This document shows positions 1-7,630 of a DNA stretch of 13,311 nt, piece after piece; positions within the stretch are counted from its first letter, which is position 1; every line of letters begins with the position of its first letter. The stretch spans positions 1 through 13,311 of the forward strand of contig JAPLWY010000128.1 in assembly GCA_026396355.1 (NCBI GenBank). The letters are read 5' to 3'. The position numbers were made by a program, and so were the translations under genes. Origin of the DNA: Microcaldota archaeon. GTDB taxonomy: Archaea; Micrarchaeota; Micrarchaeia; Anstonellales; Anstonellaceae. The notes beneath the pieces were generated by a model that was given only the letters and a program-made list of their open reading frames with translations, was not told where the DNA came from and did no database searches.

Positions 1-288
1 AAGCGAGCCGACAAAAGGGCCCCAGCCAATCGCAGGGTAGGCGACTGCGCAGATTGTGGGCACCAGCCCGTTTGCAAGCACGTTTTCCCAGGAGCGCTCA
101 TGCTCATAGATTCCCATATCGCGCTTTTTCTCATATCCGAACCTTGTGACCATCACTGACAATATCAGGAAGACCAGGAAAAGCATCAGGAACGCTGGCG
201 GGCTGAAAAACGCCACGATTATTCCCATAACAGCTGCAAGCGCGAGTCCCGCCCAGTCCAAAAGTGCAACATTCGCTTTTTGCGCCAT
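1..288 (-). CDS. DUF92 family integral membrane protein (N-terminal 96 residues, runs off the left edge)
   Basis: The reading frame opens with ATG and is still open at the window edge, so only the first 96 residues are visible. Two hydrophobic helices (about residues 8-28 and 30-48) are followed by a charged loop and then SWENVLANGLVP (residues 66-77) and WGPFVGSL at the edge. The 'NVLANG' and 'FVGS' pattern is typical of the DUF92/TIGR00297 family. That family includes plant VTE6, a phytyl-phosphate kinase, so a role in polyprenyl-phosphate metabolism is possible but is only an inference here. The start ATG overlaps the rtcA stop by one base (TGATG), and GAGGT lies 6 bases upstream as a ribosome binding site, so translation is probably coupled to rtcA. 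The family call is fairly good; the substrate is unknown. Confidence 0.75.
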   Translation of the reverse strand, partial: MAQKANVALLDWAGLALAAVMGIIVAFFSPPAFLMLFLVFLILSVMVTRFGYEKKRDMGIYEHERSWENVLANGLVPTICAVAYPAIGWGPFVGSL

Positions 289-1280
289 CAAACTACCTCT
301 ACATTGCACTCGCTGCCAAGTATAATATCCCTTCCGCTCAATGCCTGCGCAATAATCGCATTCGTTTTCAGGTGGCTTGTGGCGCTGGCTGATTTGTAAG
401 CCGTTTTTCCCTCTGCGATTGCGGCATAAGCCAGCAATTGGTCTGCAAGGTGCGAGTCCACCCCTGCCCCTACCGAAATTTCAAGTTCCAAAGCCTCGCA
501 CGCCTTGCCTGCCACTGCTTCAGCAGGCACTCCCCGCTCGCCCAGTGCGCACGCGCCCAAAAAGCCAGACCAAACGGTTACTGAATTTCCAGGGCAATCC
601 GCTTCCGCTTCCTCGCATTTGCCCGCTGCTCCTCTTCCGCCAAATTTTTCCAACAGCGCCTTTTCCTCCCGCAAAGCCACATGCGTTGGAAGCCCGGAAG
701 AAACTATTGAATAGGAAATTGCGCGCGCCTCCCGCGGCTCAAAATTCACACCTGCCAGCTTCGAAGGTAAACACTCCAGCCTCACCACGCCCCCTCCTTT
801 CGGGTAAAAACCTGCGCGCAAAAGCTTTGCGCTTGCCCCTGCCCCCATCTTCCCGATTGCGGGCAAAAAAACCTCTGAAAAATACTCGAATGACGGAGCT
901 CCGCGCACATGCGTGCCTCCGGTTATTTCAACAGAAGATGGCGCGTCCGCGCTCAGTAGGACAGGCAGCACTGCCTGCGACAGGAGCACTGATGAGCCTG
1001 CAGTTCCAATGTCAAACCTGTACTCCCCGCCGCTGATTTTCCCTGGGGTGAACTCTATCTGCGTTGAGCCGATTTTCGCCCCTTCAAGTTTTCCGCCAGC
1101 AATTTCGCAAAGCAGTTTGCAAACGCTCAGGTGCTGGGGCCGCAATCCCGGCACGCTTCTTCCAGCCCTGATATTTCTTATCCTCACTCCTTTTCCAAGC
1201 ACAGAGGATAGCGAAAGCGCGGTGCGCAGCACCTGCCCTCCCCCTTCCCCGACAGAGCCGTCAATCTCAATCATATCCAT
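288..1280 (-). CDS. rtcA: RNA 3'-terminal phosphate cyclase
   Basis: RtcA converts RNA 3'-phosphate ends to 2',3'-cyclic phosphates through a covalent adenylyl-histidine intermediate, and acts in the cytoplasm in RNA repair or processing. At 330 aa it is full length for the family. Visible family motifs are EGGGQ (residues 12-16), VPGLRPQH (43-50), GTAGSSVLL (92-100), GGTHVRGAPS (121-130), GFYPKGGG (157-164), SHLADQLLAY near 277 and HLKTN near the C-terminus. His303 in HLKTN matches the adenylylated histidine of the family. The ATG at 1280 is preferred over the ATG two codons later because it lies 25 bases after a TTTTTAAT box; GAGG is also present 12 bases upstream. The stop overlaps the DUF92 start. 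No partner such as rtcB is visible in the window. Confidence 0.96.
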   Translation of the reverse strand: MDMIEIDGSVGEGGGQVLRTALSLSSVLGKGVRIRNIRAGRSVPGLRPQHLSVCKLLCEIAGGKLEGAKIGSTQIEFTPGKISGGEYRFDIGTAGSSVLLSQAVLPVLLSADAPSSVEITGGTHVRGAPSFEYFSEVFLPAIGKMGAGASAKLLRAGFYPKGGGVVRLECLPSKLAGVNFEPREARAISYSIVSSGLPTHVALREEKALLEKFGGRGAAGKCEEAEADCPGNSVTVWSGFLGACALGERGVPAEAVAGKACEALELEISVGAGVDSHLADQLLAYAAIAEGKTAYKSASATSHLKTNAIIAQALSGRDIILGSECNVEVV

Positions 1281-1301
1281 GCTGCAATATTGCCTCGCCA
1301 G

Positions 1302-1309
1302 ATTAAAAA
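1302..1309 (-). promoter_or_regulatory. TATA-like box before rtcA
   Basis: On the minus strand this reads TTTTTAAT, centred about 25 bases before the rtcA ATG, the position expected for an archaeal TATA box driving a leaderless or near-leaderless transcript. It overlaps the stop codon of the preceding gene. The same spacing recurs before three other genes on this strand. AT-rich sequence alone could produce the match, so this is a candidate only. Confidence 0.4.
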
Positions 1310-2667
1310 TGCCTCTCTGCGCGCCTCAGGAAAGATTCCGCGCCAAGAAGAAGCGGAAGCAAAAGCGCAACTGCAAGAACGGCAGCGCCGGAAGAGGGCA
1401 TTTCCTGCCTTGCTGCGCTTTGGTGCAGGGCAGGAGACAAGCTCTCGCTTCCTTCCCGCAAAATCACCCCTGCCTCATTTCCAGCCTCCTCATCTGGCTT
1501 GAAAAGCGCAGGCTCCCTCACTGAGAAATTCCTTGAAAAATTGTCCTGCGCGGAAAAGCAATCCTCATAAACCAGTGAAACTCCACGCTTTCCCGCGCTT
1601 TCATTCCAGCCAAACTCAAAGTATATCGGGACATAATGTTTGTTTTTGCTGACCAATTGAAATGGTCGGGTGGAATTTTGGCTGATGTTTATCACCGCTC
1701 CTTTCCCCTCCGGCGAATAAATTCTTTTCACTTCCTTTTGCCCGCAGCTTCCCAAACTCTCCTCAAACCGATAAGGCGCAGCCTCGCCAATCAGGTTTCC
1801 TTCCGAATAAACTGAAATTTTAGCAGGCATTCTCCTTGCGAAAAATGCCAGCTTGCCATTTTCCAAACCGGCCAATCTGCTGTTTAGTGGAGGATTGAGC
1901 CAAACCTCCTCCACAGGCTCCGTCTCCACAAAGAAAGTCCTACTGTCTGACAGGCTCATCCTAAAAGTTCTCATGCCAAACTCCGCTTCGCTTTCACAGC
2001 CGCACCCAATCCCCCCTTGCAGCTGGTGGCACACGTATTCGTAAGTGCTTTTCCTGTACGAGTATCTCGCGCGTATCTCTCCCACAAGTTTCATGCTCAA
2101 ATTCTCATACGCTAACTCTGGCGCACTCTCATGCGCAAAATCCAGTGCAATATCCGTTCTCTCTTCGGCTTCCCCGCTCAAATTCAACTGAACTGGCGAA
2201 TCCCCGCCACCCAACGCCACCCGCTTCACCTCTCCAAGATAGGAATATTCCAGCGCGCCATTTGCAAACTCGGGCTCGGATGGATTGTAGTATTCCTCAA
2301 CGCCATCCGGGCAATTTTCCGAGGCTATCTCAAATTCAGCAGTCTCCGGCAGGCTTGCCGACCAGCTCCAAACTAGTTGGGGGGCTGCGCGATTCGAAGT
2401 CACATTGCCCACTTGCGGGGCAAGAATCACGATTCTCAAGTCCGCAACCTCAAACAAATCATCTTGCGAAGGAGCTCTTGTTGTTGCTCCGCACGCATCT
2501 TTCGCCCCAAGCAGGCTTTTTGCAATGCCAAGATTATGCGCAGACGCTTCTTCCACTTGATTGGCTGGCGATAAAGTATGGTTTGGCTGCAAAGCATGGC
2601 AAACGCAGGAAAAAGCAACGAGCCAAACCGCAAGCAGGGCGAGGCGTGCAAGCGCGCGGAATTTCAC
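1303..2667 (-). CDS. Secreted protein with C-terminal membrane anchor, function unknown
   Basis: This 454-aa protein is not recognised. It starts with a typical signal peptide (positive KFRALAR followed by a hydrophobic core to about residue 22, possible cleavage after CHA at 25). A long extracytoplasmic part follows, then one hydrophobic helix near residues 427-442 and a short basic tail, RRAERHF, which suggests a type I anchored surface protein with the bulk outside. Several N-x-S/T sequons (for example NLS, NIS, NST, NES, NFS) fit archaeal N-glycosylation. A cysteine cluster at residues 213, 222 and 224 could form disulfides or bind a metal. The start is GTG; no upstream in-frame start exists and no strong ribosome binding site is seen. 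It follows the 664-aa anchored protein by 14 bases, so the two are probably co-expressed and may act together at the cell surface. Confidence 0.8.
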   Translation of the reverse strand: MKFRALARLALLAVWLVAFSCVCHALQPNHTLSPANQVEEASAHNLGIAKSLLGAKDACGATTRAPSQDDLFEVADLRIVILAPQVGNVTSNRAAPQLVWSWSASLPETAEFEIASENCPDGVEEYYNPSEPEFANGALEYSYLGEVKRVALGGGDSPVQLNLSGEAEERTDIALDFAHESAPELAYENLSMKLVGEIRARYSYRKSTYEYVCHQLQGGIGCGCESEAEFGMRTFRMSLSDSRTFFVETEPVEEVWLNPPLNSRLAGLENGKLAFFARRMPAKISVYSEGNLIGEAAPYRFEESLGSCGQKEVKRIYSPEGKGAVINISQNSTRPFQLVSKNKHYVPIYFEFGWNESAGKRGVSLVYEDCFSAQDNFSRNFSVREPALFKPDEEAGNEAGVILREGSESLSPALHQSAARQEMPSSGAAVLAVALLLPLLLGAESFLRRAERHF

Positions 2668-2681
2668 TTTGCGCGCAGGCT

Positions 2682-4676
2682 TCAGGGTAGAAGCTGTTCT
2701 ATCCCTTTCCGCTCGGCAACTGCAAATACCAACACCCCATTTTCCAGTGCCATCCTGATTTTCACATCATCATGCTCTGTATGCGATAGGCATTCGAGGA
2801 ACTTTCGAATGGCTCCCTCGCTTTCAAACAGCGCCACCCGCGCCACTCCCTGCCGCATCCCGAGAAGCACATTTTCCTTGCCTGAAATCACTGCAAACTC
2901 GAGTTTTTCCCCATGCACACGCACCACTTTCTTCCTTGCAAAAGGCAGTCCGCGCTCCAGCATCAAATCATGCAGCGTGCGCAGCATTCCAAGCTCATTT
3001 GGCGCAAATCCCCCCATATCATTTTTCGGAATGAATATTCCGCCGCAATCCACAAAAATTCCCTGATTCGCCAGTTTTCTAAGGACGGACAGCACGCTTG
3101 CGGAATCAGGGCAAATTCTCTTTCCAACTTCCTTTCCAAGAAGCAGGCAGGATGCCATTTCTTGCGGGTAAGCCGGCAGTCCGCATCCCCCGCGCGCATC
3201 ATCCGACTTTTTCCAGGCAGTGATGATTTGTTCCCAGCCCACTTCCACGATGTCATGCTCAATTAAAGGCGAATCCGGAAAGGTTATCGTGTATTTTGCC
3301 TTTCTTCCAGCCCTCAATAGAAGGAAAACCGCACCGAGCAAGGCAAAGCCGGGTATTGCGTATTTTGCATAGCTCTCTGCAAACCCGCCAGCCTGCGCCT
3401 CAAACGTCCAGTCCGCCCCTGTGCCTGCGATGTCAAAATGCATCACCCGCTTCCCACTTTTCGGCGCGGCAAAAACCACGAGCTTGCCATTGGAAACAGG
3501 ATACTGCTGTTTCTGCCCGTCATCAATCCAAACTTCCACCATTCCATTGGCTGGCGCGCCCCCAAGCATCGCGTAGAACTCATAGCGATTGCCTTCCGCA
3601 TTCACCTGTTTCACTTCCAGCCCAAAAACCTTGACATAGGCAACCGCGTGCAGCCTTGAGAACTGGTCATACACTTTCACAAGGTAATCCCCCCCATGCG
3701 AAAAATTCGCATAAAATGCGCCTGACCATCCATCGGCGATTTTCCCATCAACACTGCCAATCTGGATTTTTCCATTGTTCTCATCCTGCGCAATCGCAGT
3801 GAACTTGAGCGTCCTTCCTTTTTCAGCCTCGGAATCAGGATAAAACTCGCACCGCCATTCCTTTCCAGCCACCACGCTATCCGGGCAGGAAAGAACGCCG
3901 TTTGCCCTTTCAATTCTTCCGCTATCCGCAAACCTCTCCAGCCTGCCAGAAACGAAAAGCGCCAGCCTGCACTCCTCTGCGCCATCGGTTTCAATTGCAA
4001 AGGTACGATTGCCACCTGCAAATGAAAACATTGTTTTGTTTATTCCTGCTGGAACAACTGCTCGGATTGCAGCCTCGCGCGCAGCCGCTTCCCAGTCCTT
4101 TCCTTCCAAAAAGACAGTTTCAATCGCTTCCCACTTTCCAGTCCCATTTTCTGCAAAAACATTCCCCTCCAAGTCGATTTCCTTTCCCTCGGAAGTGATT
4201 ATCACAACCGCTCTGCTGCCCTCGTCCATCAGAAGCTGGGCGTTTTTGGCAAGCCCTTCCGGCACTGCGCCTGACGGCGCCACAATCACGCTTCTCCTCG
4301 AGCTGATCGCTGAACTGATATTCCCTTCAATTGAGGACAATCCAACGCTGGAAAGCGCCAGCCTGACTTTTCCTGCCATTCCGTTTCCCATGCTTTGTGT
4401 TGAAGGGTAAATCAGCACAATTGCGCTTTTCTGAAGCGTTGCATTTGGGCAAAAAGCGGCCAGGCTTGCGTTTTGCATCGGGAACAGGTAGGTTCGCATG
4501 ACTGCGCATGTGGCATTTCCGCAGTCTGCAAGCGTGCTTGAGTAGATTCCGAATGACAGCCCTGTCCCCTCGGCTTTTACGCCTGTTGTTTCCTCTTGCG
4601 CAGGAGCTGGCAATGTGAGTAGGGCAACGCAAGCAAAAATAGCCAGAAGCGCAAACGCTCCCATCGCATTGCGCAT
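2682..4676 (-). CDS. Signal-peptide protein with one transmembrane helix and a cytoplasmic domain, function unknown
   Basis: The protein is 664 aa from the preferred ATG. A signal peptide (about residues 1-26, ending APA-Q) leads to an extracytoplasmic region of about 410 residues with at least seven N-x-S/T sequons and Ig-like beta-rich stretches from about 260 on. A transmembrane helix (about 439-456, followed by RAGRKAK) leads to a cytoplasmic domain of about 200 residues. Residues about 508-551 have a helix-helix-hairpin pattern (VLSVLRKLANQGIFV then GGIFIP) that resembles a winged helix, so a membrane-tethered regulator is possible but unproven. The frame is also open to a TTG at 4730, but the 18 extra residues would place a polar, charged stretch before the signal peptide. 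The ATG at 4676 lies 25 bases after a TTTTATTG box. The gene follows cysS by 84 bases and precedes another anchored protein by 14. Confidence 0.8.
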   Translation of the reverse strand: MRNAMGAFALLAIFACVALLTLPAPAQEETTGVKAEGTGLSFGIYSSTLADCGNATCAVMRTYLFPMQNASLAAFCPNATLQKSAIVLIYPSTQSMGNGMAGKVRLALSSVGLSSIEGNISSAISSRRSVIVAPSGAVPEGLAKNAQLLMDEGSRAVVIITSEGKEIDLEGNVFAENGTGKWEAIETVFLEGKDWEAAAREAAIRAVVPAGINKTMFSFAGGNRTFAIETDGAEECRLALFVSGRLERFADSGRIERANGVLSCPDSVVAGKEWRCEFYPDSEAEKGRTLKFTAIAQDENNGKIQIGSVDGKIADGWSGAFYANFSHGGDYLVKVYDQFSRLHAVAYVKVFGLEVKQVNAEGNRYEFYAMLGGAPANGMVEVWIDDGQKQQYPVSNGKLVVFAAPKSGKRVMHFDIAGTGADWTFEAQAGGFAESYAKYAIPGFALLGAVFLLLRAGRKAKYTITFPDSPLIEHDIVEVGWEQIITAWKKSDDARGGCGLPAYPQEMASCLLLGKEVGKRICPDSASVLSVLRKLANQGIFVDCGGIFIPKNDMGGFAPNELGMLRTLHDLMLERGLPFARKKVVRVHGEKLEFAVISGKENVLLGMRQGVARVALFESEGAIRKFLECLSHTEHDDVKIRMALENGVLVFAVAERKGIEQLLP

Positions 4677-4696
4677 GGAATGATTTCCATGGCAAG

Positions 4697-4704
4697 CAAT
4701 AAAA
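4697..4704 (-). promoter_or_regulatory. TATA-like box before the 664-aa surface protein gene
   Basis: The minus strand reads TTTTATTG, centred about 25 bases before the ATG at 4676. It lies in the 84-base gap after cysS, one of the two largest gaps on this strand, and no clear ribosome binding site precedes that ATG. This fits an archaeal promoter making a leaderless transcript, and supports 4676 rather than the upstream TTG as the start. Confidence 0.5.
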
Positions 4705-4760
4705 CACTGCCCTTTACGGCGATGGAACAACGATTAAACTGACGAAAAATAGGCGGAATA

Positions 4761-6212
4761 TCAAGCCGAAAAATGCCAGCCCGCGCTGCCGTCGCGCCTG
4801 TCCTCAACCACAATCCCGATTCCGGCAAGCGCATCGCGTATCTGATCCGAGCGCGCAAAGTCCTTTGCTTTTCTCGCTTCCTGGCGCGCGTTTATGAGGG
4901 CAAGGATTTTTTCTTCCAGCGCCCCTTCTACTGTAATTCCAAATTTCCTGCAAACAGCGTCAATTTCATCCGCAGCTTTTCCATCAGATGATTTACCTGG
5001 CGCAAGGTTGAAAATCGCAAGCAGCTCCTCCATAATTTTGCCGGCTGCCTTTACCTCCTCCGCACTCTCACTTCCCTCGGAGCAGGCTCCGTTAATTGAC
5101 TTGGCAAAATGGAAAAGCTCCGCCATTGCGGCCGGCGTGTCAAAGTCATCATCCATTGCAAGGATGAAATTTTCCTTTGCTTCCCTTGCCGCCAGCTCCA
5201 GGCGTTTCTTGCCCGCGCCCTTTTGCGGAGCATAGGTTCTTGCGGCAAGCACAGCCGAGTGCAGGCTGGCAAGCGAATTGCCGGCAGCCTTCACCGACTC
5301 CTCGGTGAAATCCATCGGGCTCTTGTAGTGCGCCATTGCAAACAGCATGCGCATGTGCACTGCTTCGAATTTTTTCAGCCCGTCCTCAATTGTGATGAAA
5401 TTGCCAAGCGACTTTGACATTTTCTCCCCCTTTACGGTAAGAAAGCCGGTGTGCATGAAAAAGCGGGCAAAAGGCTCGCCAGTTGCAGCTTCTGACTGCG
5501 CAATCTCGTTTTCATGGTGCGGGAAAACCAAATCCAGCGCGCCGCCATGTATGTCTATCGTGCTTCCCAGTATTGCCATGGCCATCGCCGAGCATTCTAT
5601 GTGCCAGCCCGGCCTTCCCCTGCCCCAGGGCGAGCCGAAAGTGGCGCCCGGCTCGTCGTCCAGCTTCCAAAGTGCAAAATCCTGCGGGTTTTTCTTTGCC
5701 TCATCCACTTCCACCCGCGCCCCAGCCATCACGCCATCCTGCTTTTGCCCTGACAGCTTTCCGTAGCTCTTGAACTTGGCGACATCAAAGTAAACTCCTG
5801 TTTTTGTGGAATAGGCAAACCCGCGCGCCTCGATTTTCTCTATCAGCGATATTATCTGCGGTATGAAGCCGCTCACCTTTGGCGAAAAGTCGGGCTTCAT
5901 TATTCCCAATGCCAAAAATTCCGTTTCAGATTCAGCCATGTACTTTTCCGAAAGCGCCAATGGGAGCATTTTCCTCTCTCTTGCACGCTTGATTATCTTG
6001 TCATCAATATCAGTCACATTCTGCACGAATTTCACATCATACCCGCGGTAAGCAAGGTAGCGCCTTATTATGTCGAACGAGATTAGCGTGCGCGCATGCC
6101 CCAGATGGCTCTTGTCGTAAGGGGTTATGCCGCACACGTACATGCGCACTGTTTTCCCCTCAAGCGGGGCAAACTCCTCTTTCCTTCCGGAAAGCGTGTT
6201 GTGGATTTTCAT
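4761..6212 (-). CDS. cysS: Cysteinyl-tRNA synthetase
   Basis: This class I aminoacyl-tRNA synthetase charges tRNA-Cys with cysteine using ATP in the cytoplasm. At 483 aa it is full length (the E. coli enzyme is 461). The HIGH signature is HLGH (residues 36-39) within CGITPYDKSHLGHAR, and the KMSKS loop is present exactly (264-268). The expected zinc ligands are Cys27, Cys207 (GWHIECS), His232 and Glu236 (PHHENE). The C-terminal end (SDQIRDALAGIGIVVEDRRDG) is the usual CysRS tail. The start ATG has GGTG 4 bases upstream and lies 9 bases after the stop of the preceding small gene, so it is probably translated from a shared message. Many methanogens use the SepRS route for Cys-tRNA; this genome encodes the direct route. 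Confidence 0.98.
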   Translation of the reverse strand: MKIHNTLSGRKEEFAPLEGKTVRMYVCGITPYDKSHLGHARTLISFDIIRRYLAYRGYDVKFVQNVTDIDDKIIKRARERKMLPLALSEKYMAESETEFLALGIMKPDFSPKVSGFIPQIISLIEKIEARGFAYSTKTGVYFDVAKFKSYGKLSGQKQDGVMAGARVEVDEAKKNPQDFALWKLDDEPGATFGSPWGRGRPGWHIECSAMAMAILGSTIDIHGGALDLVFPHHENEIAQSEAATGEPFARFFMHTGFLTVKGEKMSKSLGNFITIEDGLKKFEAVHMRMLFAMAHYKSPMDFTEESVKAAGNSLASLHSAVLAARTYAPQKGAGKKRLELAAREAKENFILAMDDDFDTPAAMAELFHFAKSINGACSEGSESAEEVKAAGKIMEELLAIFNLAPGKSSDGKAADEIDAVCRKFGITVEGALEEKILALINARQEARKAKDFARSDQIRDALAGIGIVVEDRRDGSAGWHFSA

Positions 6213-6221
6213 TTCGCACCG

Positions 6222-6632
6222 CTAGACCGCACGGACCTCAACTGACTTCTTGGCATAGTTGAGCACATGGGCATAGTCGCGGTAGTGCTGGTTGACTGTC
6301 AGAAGCGCGGCATACACGCCGGCAACAGTCTGCGAGTTTGCGCACAATGAGAAGCTTATGGTTTTCTCGGCCTGCGGGGCAAGCTCGCCCATCCGTATCT
6401 CCTTTATCCTGGTGATTCCCAGATTCTCAAAGCCCAAAGCGCGCGGAACCTCAATGGTTGCTGAAGCCATGAACGGGCTGTCCGAGACGTTTTTTATCGT
6501 GACTAAGACCTCGAGGCAGTTTTCCCTCCTTGCAGCCAGCCTCACAGGCCTCAAACTCGTTGAGATATTGAAAGGCAATCCTTCCCTTGCCGGCTCCTCC
6601 TTATTCCCAAGTATTCCATCCAAAAATCCCAT
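6222..6632 (-). CDS. Small cytoplasmic beta-sandwich (Ig-like) protein, function unknown
   Basis: This 136-aa protein has no signal peptide or transmembrane helix. The N-terminus MGFLDGILG looks like a short amphipathic helix that could touch a membrane or a partner. From about residue 25, alternating hydrophobic strands (LEVLVTIKNVSDSPF, ASATIEVP, KTISFSLCA, YAALLTVNQHY, SVEVRAV) suggest a single Ig-like or CARDB-like beta sandwich. This is a fold guess from strand pattern, not a recognised family. Start choice is well supported: GGTGA lies 4 bases before the ATG. It sits 14 bases after the three-helix membrane protein and 9 before cysS, so it belongs to the same unit and may work with its membrane neighbour rather than with cysS. 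Confidence 0.75.
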   Translation of the reverse strand: MGFLDGILGNKEEPAREGLPFNISTSLRPVRLAARRENCLEVLVTIKNVSDSPFMASATIEVPRALGFENLGITRIKEIRMGELAPQAEKTISFSLCANSQTVAGVYAALLTVNQHYRDYAHVLNYAKKSVEVRAV

Positions 6633-6646
6633 ATAGTCACCCTTTG

Positions 6647-7120
6647 TTAGCGTTTTTTCATTTTTCTGGCGCGCGACTTTTTCGCAGGCTCCATCTTTTC
6701 CCTCTTTGCAAACTCATGGCTCCCATGAATCCCTTTGTGGAACTTCATGGACTCTATGATGTGCGAGAAGTGCGGGACATCTTCGAGCGAAAGCTCGAAG
6801 AAAACATAAAGCATGCAGAAAAGCGAGCCTACCTCGAATATGCTGGAGGCAAACCGTGCGGAAGTGGCGCCGAGCCCGAGCTGCTGCCCGAAAAGCTCAA
6901 GCGAAAAACCGATTGCAAACCCAACTGAAGCAAATCCAAGCGCGATTGCGTGCCTGACCGCCCTCCATTTCGTGTAGAAGAAATGTATCGGCATCCCCTT
7001 CTTTGCCTTTTCCCAGTAGAACCAGTAATTGAGGAAAAGTATCACCGACAAGAGCGCAAGCACTGCCTTGATCAGCAAAATCGGCATTACCAATTCGTCT
7101 GGAGTCAATGTGGTTCCCAT
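6647..7120 (-). CDS. Three-helix membrane protein with basic C-terminal tail, function unknown
   Basis: From the chosen ATG the protein is 157 aa. Hydrophobic helices lie at about 12-36, 56-76 and 90-110, with charged loops between (EKAKKG, KWRAVRH). The C-terminus is strongly basic (AKKSRARKMKKR) and probably cytoplasmic, where it could bind nucleic acid or acidic lipid. No family was recognised. The frame stays open upstream to an ATG at 7213, but that would overlap the preceding gene by about 35 bases and add 31 polar residues. The ATG at 7120 has GGAAAAG upstream and a TTTTTATTG box 25 bases before it, and it places the first helix near the N-terminus. The next gene, a small beta-sandwich protein, begins 14 bases downstream. 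Confidence 0.72.
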   Translation of the reverse strand: MGTTLTPDELVMPILLIKAVLALLSVILFLNYWFYWEKAKKGMPIHFFYTKWRAVRHAIALGFASVGFAIGFSLELFGQQLGLGATSARFASSIFEVGSLFCMLYVFFELSLEDVPHFSHIIESMKFHKGIHGSHEFAKREKMEPAKKSRARKMKKR

Positions 7121-7140
7121 AACGGCTTTTCCAATGCAAT

Positions 7141-7149
7141 CAATAAAAA
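7141..7149 (-). promoter_or_regulatory. TATA-like box before the three-helix membrane protein gene
   Basis: The minus strand reads TTTTTATTG, centred about 25 bases before the ATG at 7120, in the 58-base gap after the DUF457-type gene. It matches the boxes at 4697-4704 and 8274-8281 in both sequence and spacing, and is a likely start of a unit running through cysS. Confidence 0.5.
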
Positions 7150-7178
7150 CTTGCTCGTCTTGCGCGTTGGTGCGCGAT

Positions 7179-7622
7179 TCACACCATCCTGTCTGAAACA
7201 AGGTGCGAAACATATCCGATTAGCCCGGCAATTGCAAACTCTTTCCCGAAGAGGAAAAAACAGGCCAGCGAGAAGACAATGGCAAAAGCAAAGCCATGAA
7301 GCAGTGTCCTATGCCTTGGGCGCAAAAACCAGTCTGCAGCGACTAACGCAAGAAGCAGGAGCGCGAAATTCCAGGCTGCCTGCGCCAGCCCGTCCCCAGC
7401 CCTCCAGGAAAGGTAGCATGCAAACGCTCCTGCAAGCGCAAGCGCCAGCAATGACAAGAGCTGCGATGCCTTGCTCTTGCGCAAATCCAAATCAGGAAGA
7501 AGGGCGCACGCGCCTGATATTGCAGAGTAAATTAACGCCTGCTCGGCGCGCATTCCCATTAAGAGCGAAAAAACTGCAAAGCCGGCAATTGCGCCAAAAA
7601 CAAGGTGCGCTTTCCAGTTCAT
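7179..7622 (-). CDS. DUF457/YdjM-type membrane-bound putative metal-dependent hydrolase, short form
   Basis: This 147-aa multi-pass membrane protein carries the spaced polar motifs of the YdjM/DUF457 family: MNWKAHLVFG with His6, LLPDLD (41-46), HRTLLH (104-109) and GYVSHLVSD (136-144) in otherwise hydrophobic sequence. In this family these His and Asp residues are thought to form a metal site at the membrane, with a phospholipase-like hydrolase activity proposed; the substrate here is unknown. The protein ends three residues after the last conserved Asp, whereas E. coli YdjM is about 196 aa, so this is a minimal or C-terminally shortened form. The ATG has GAGG 7 bases upstream and lies 8 bases after the stop of the 206-aa gene, so the two are probably translated from one message. 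Confidence 0.75.
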   Translation of the reverse strand: MNWKAHLVFGAIAGFAVFSLLMGMRAEQALIYSAISGACALLPDLDLRKSKASQLLSLLALALAGAFACYLSWRAGDGLAQAAWNFALLLLALVAADWFLRPRHRTLLHGFAFAIVFSLACFFLFGKEFAIAGLIGYVSHLVSDRMV

Positions 7623-7630
7623 TTACTTCC

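Noticed and set aside
2590..2667. Lipoprotein anchoring of the 454-aa secreted protein (AFSC, CVC near the signal-peptide end)
   Set aside because: There is no L-A-G-C type lipobox, a normal cleavage site follows, and the protein already has a C-terminal transmembrane anchor.
377..2690. Long plus-strand frames opposite rtcA and the two surface-protein genes (for example 377-1036, 913-1524, 2145-2690)
   Set aside because: Their translations are Pro/Ser/Arg/Cys-rich with no recognisable motif, and they lie antisense to frames with clear family motifs or signal peptides. They are products of strong codon bias.
4677..4730. TTG-initiated N-terminal extension of the 664-aa protein
   Set aside because: It would add 18 polar and charged residues before a normal signal peptide, and the TATA-like box at 4697-4704 lies inside it, 25 bases before the ATG at 4676.
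5109..5766. Plus-strand frames inside cysS
   Set aside because: They are antisense to catalytic regions of a full-length CysRS and their translations lack any coherent domain.
7121..7213. Upstream ATG at 7213 for the three-helix membrane protein
   Set aside because: It overlaps the DUF457-type gene in another frame, adds 31 polar residues, and ignores the better-placed ATG at 7120.
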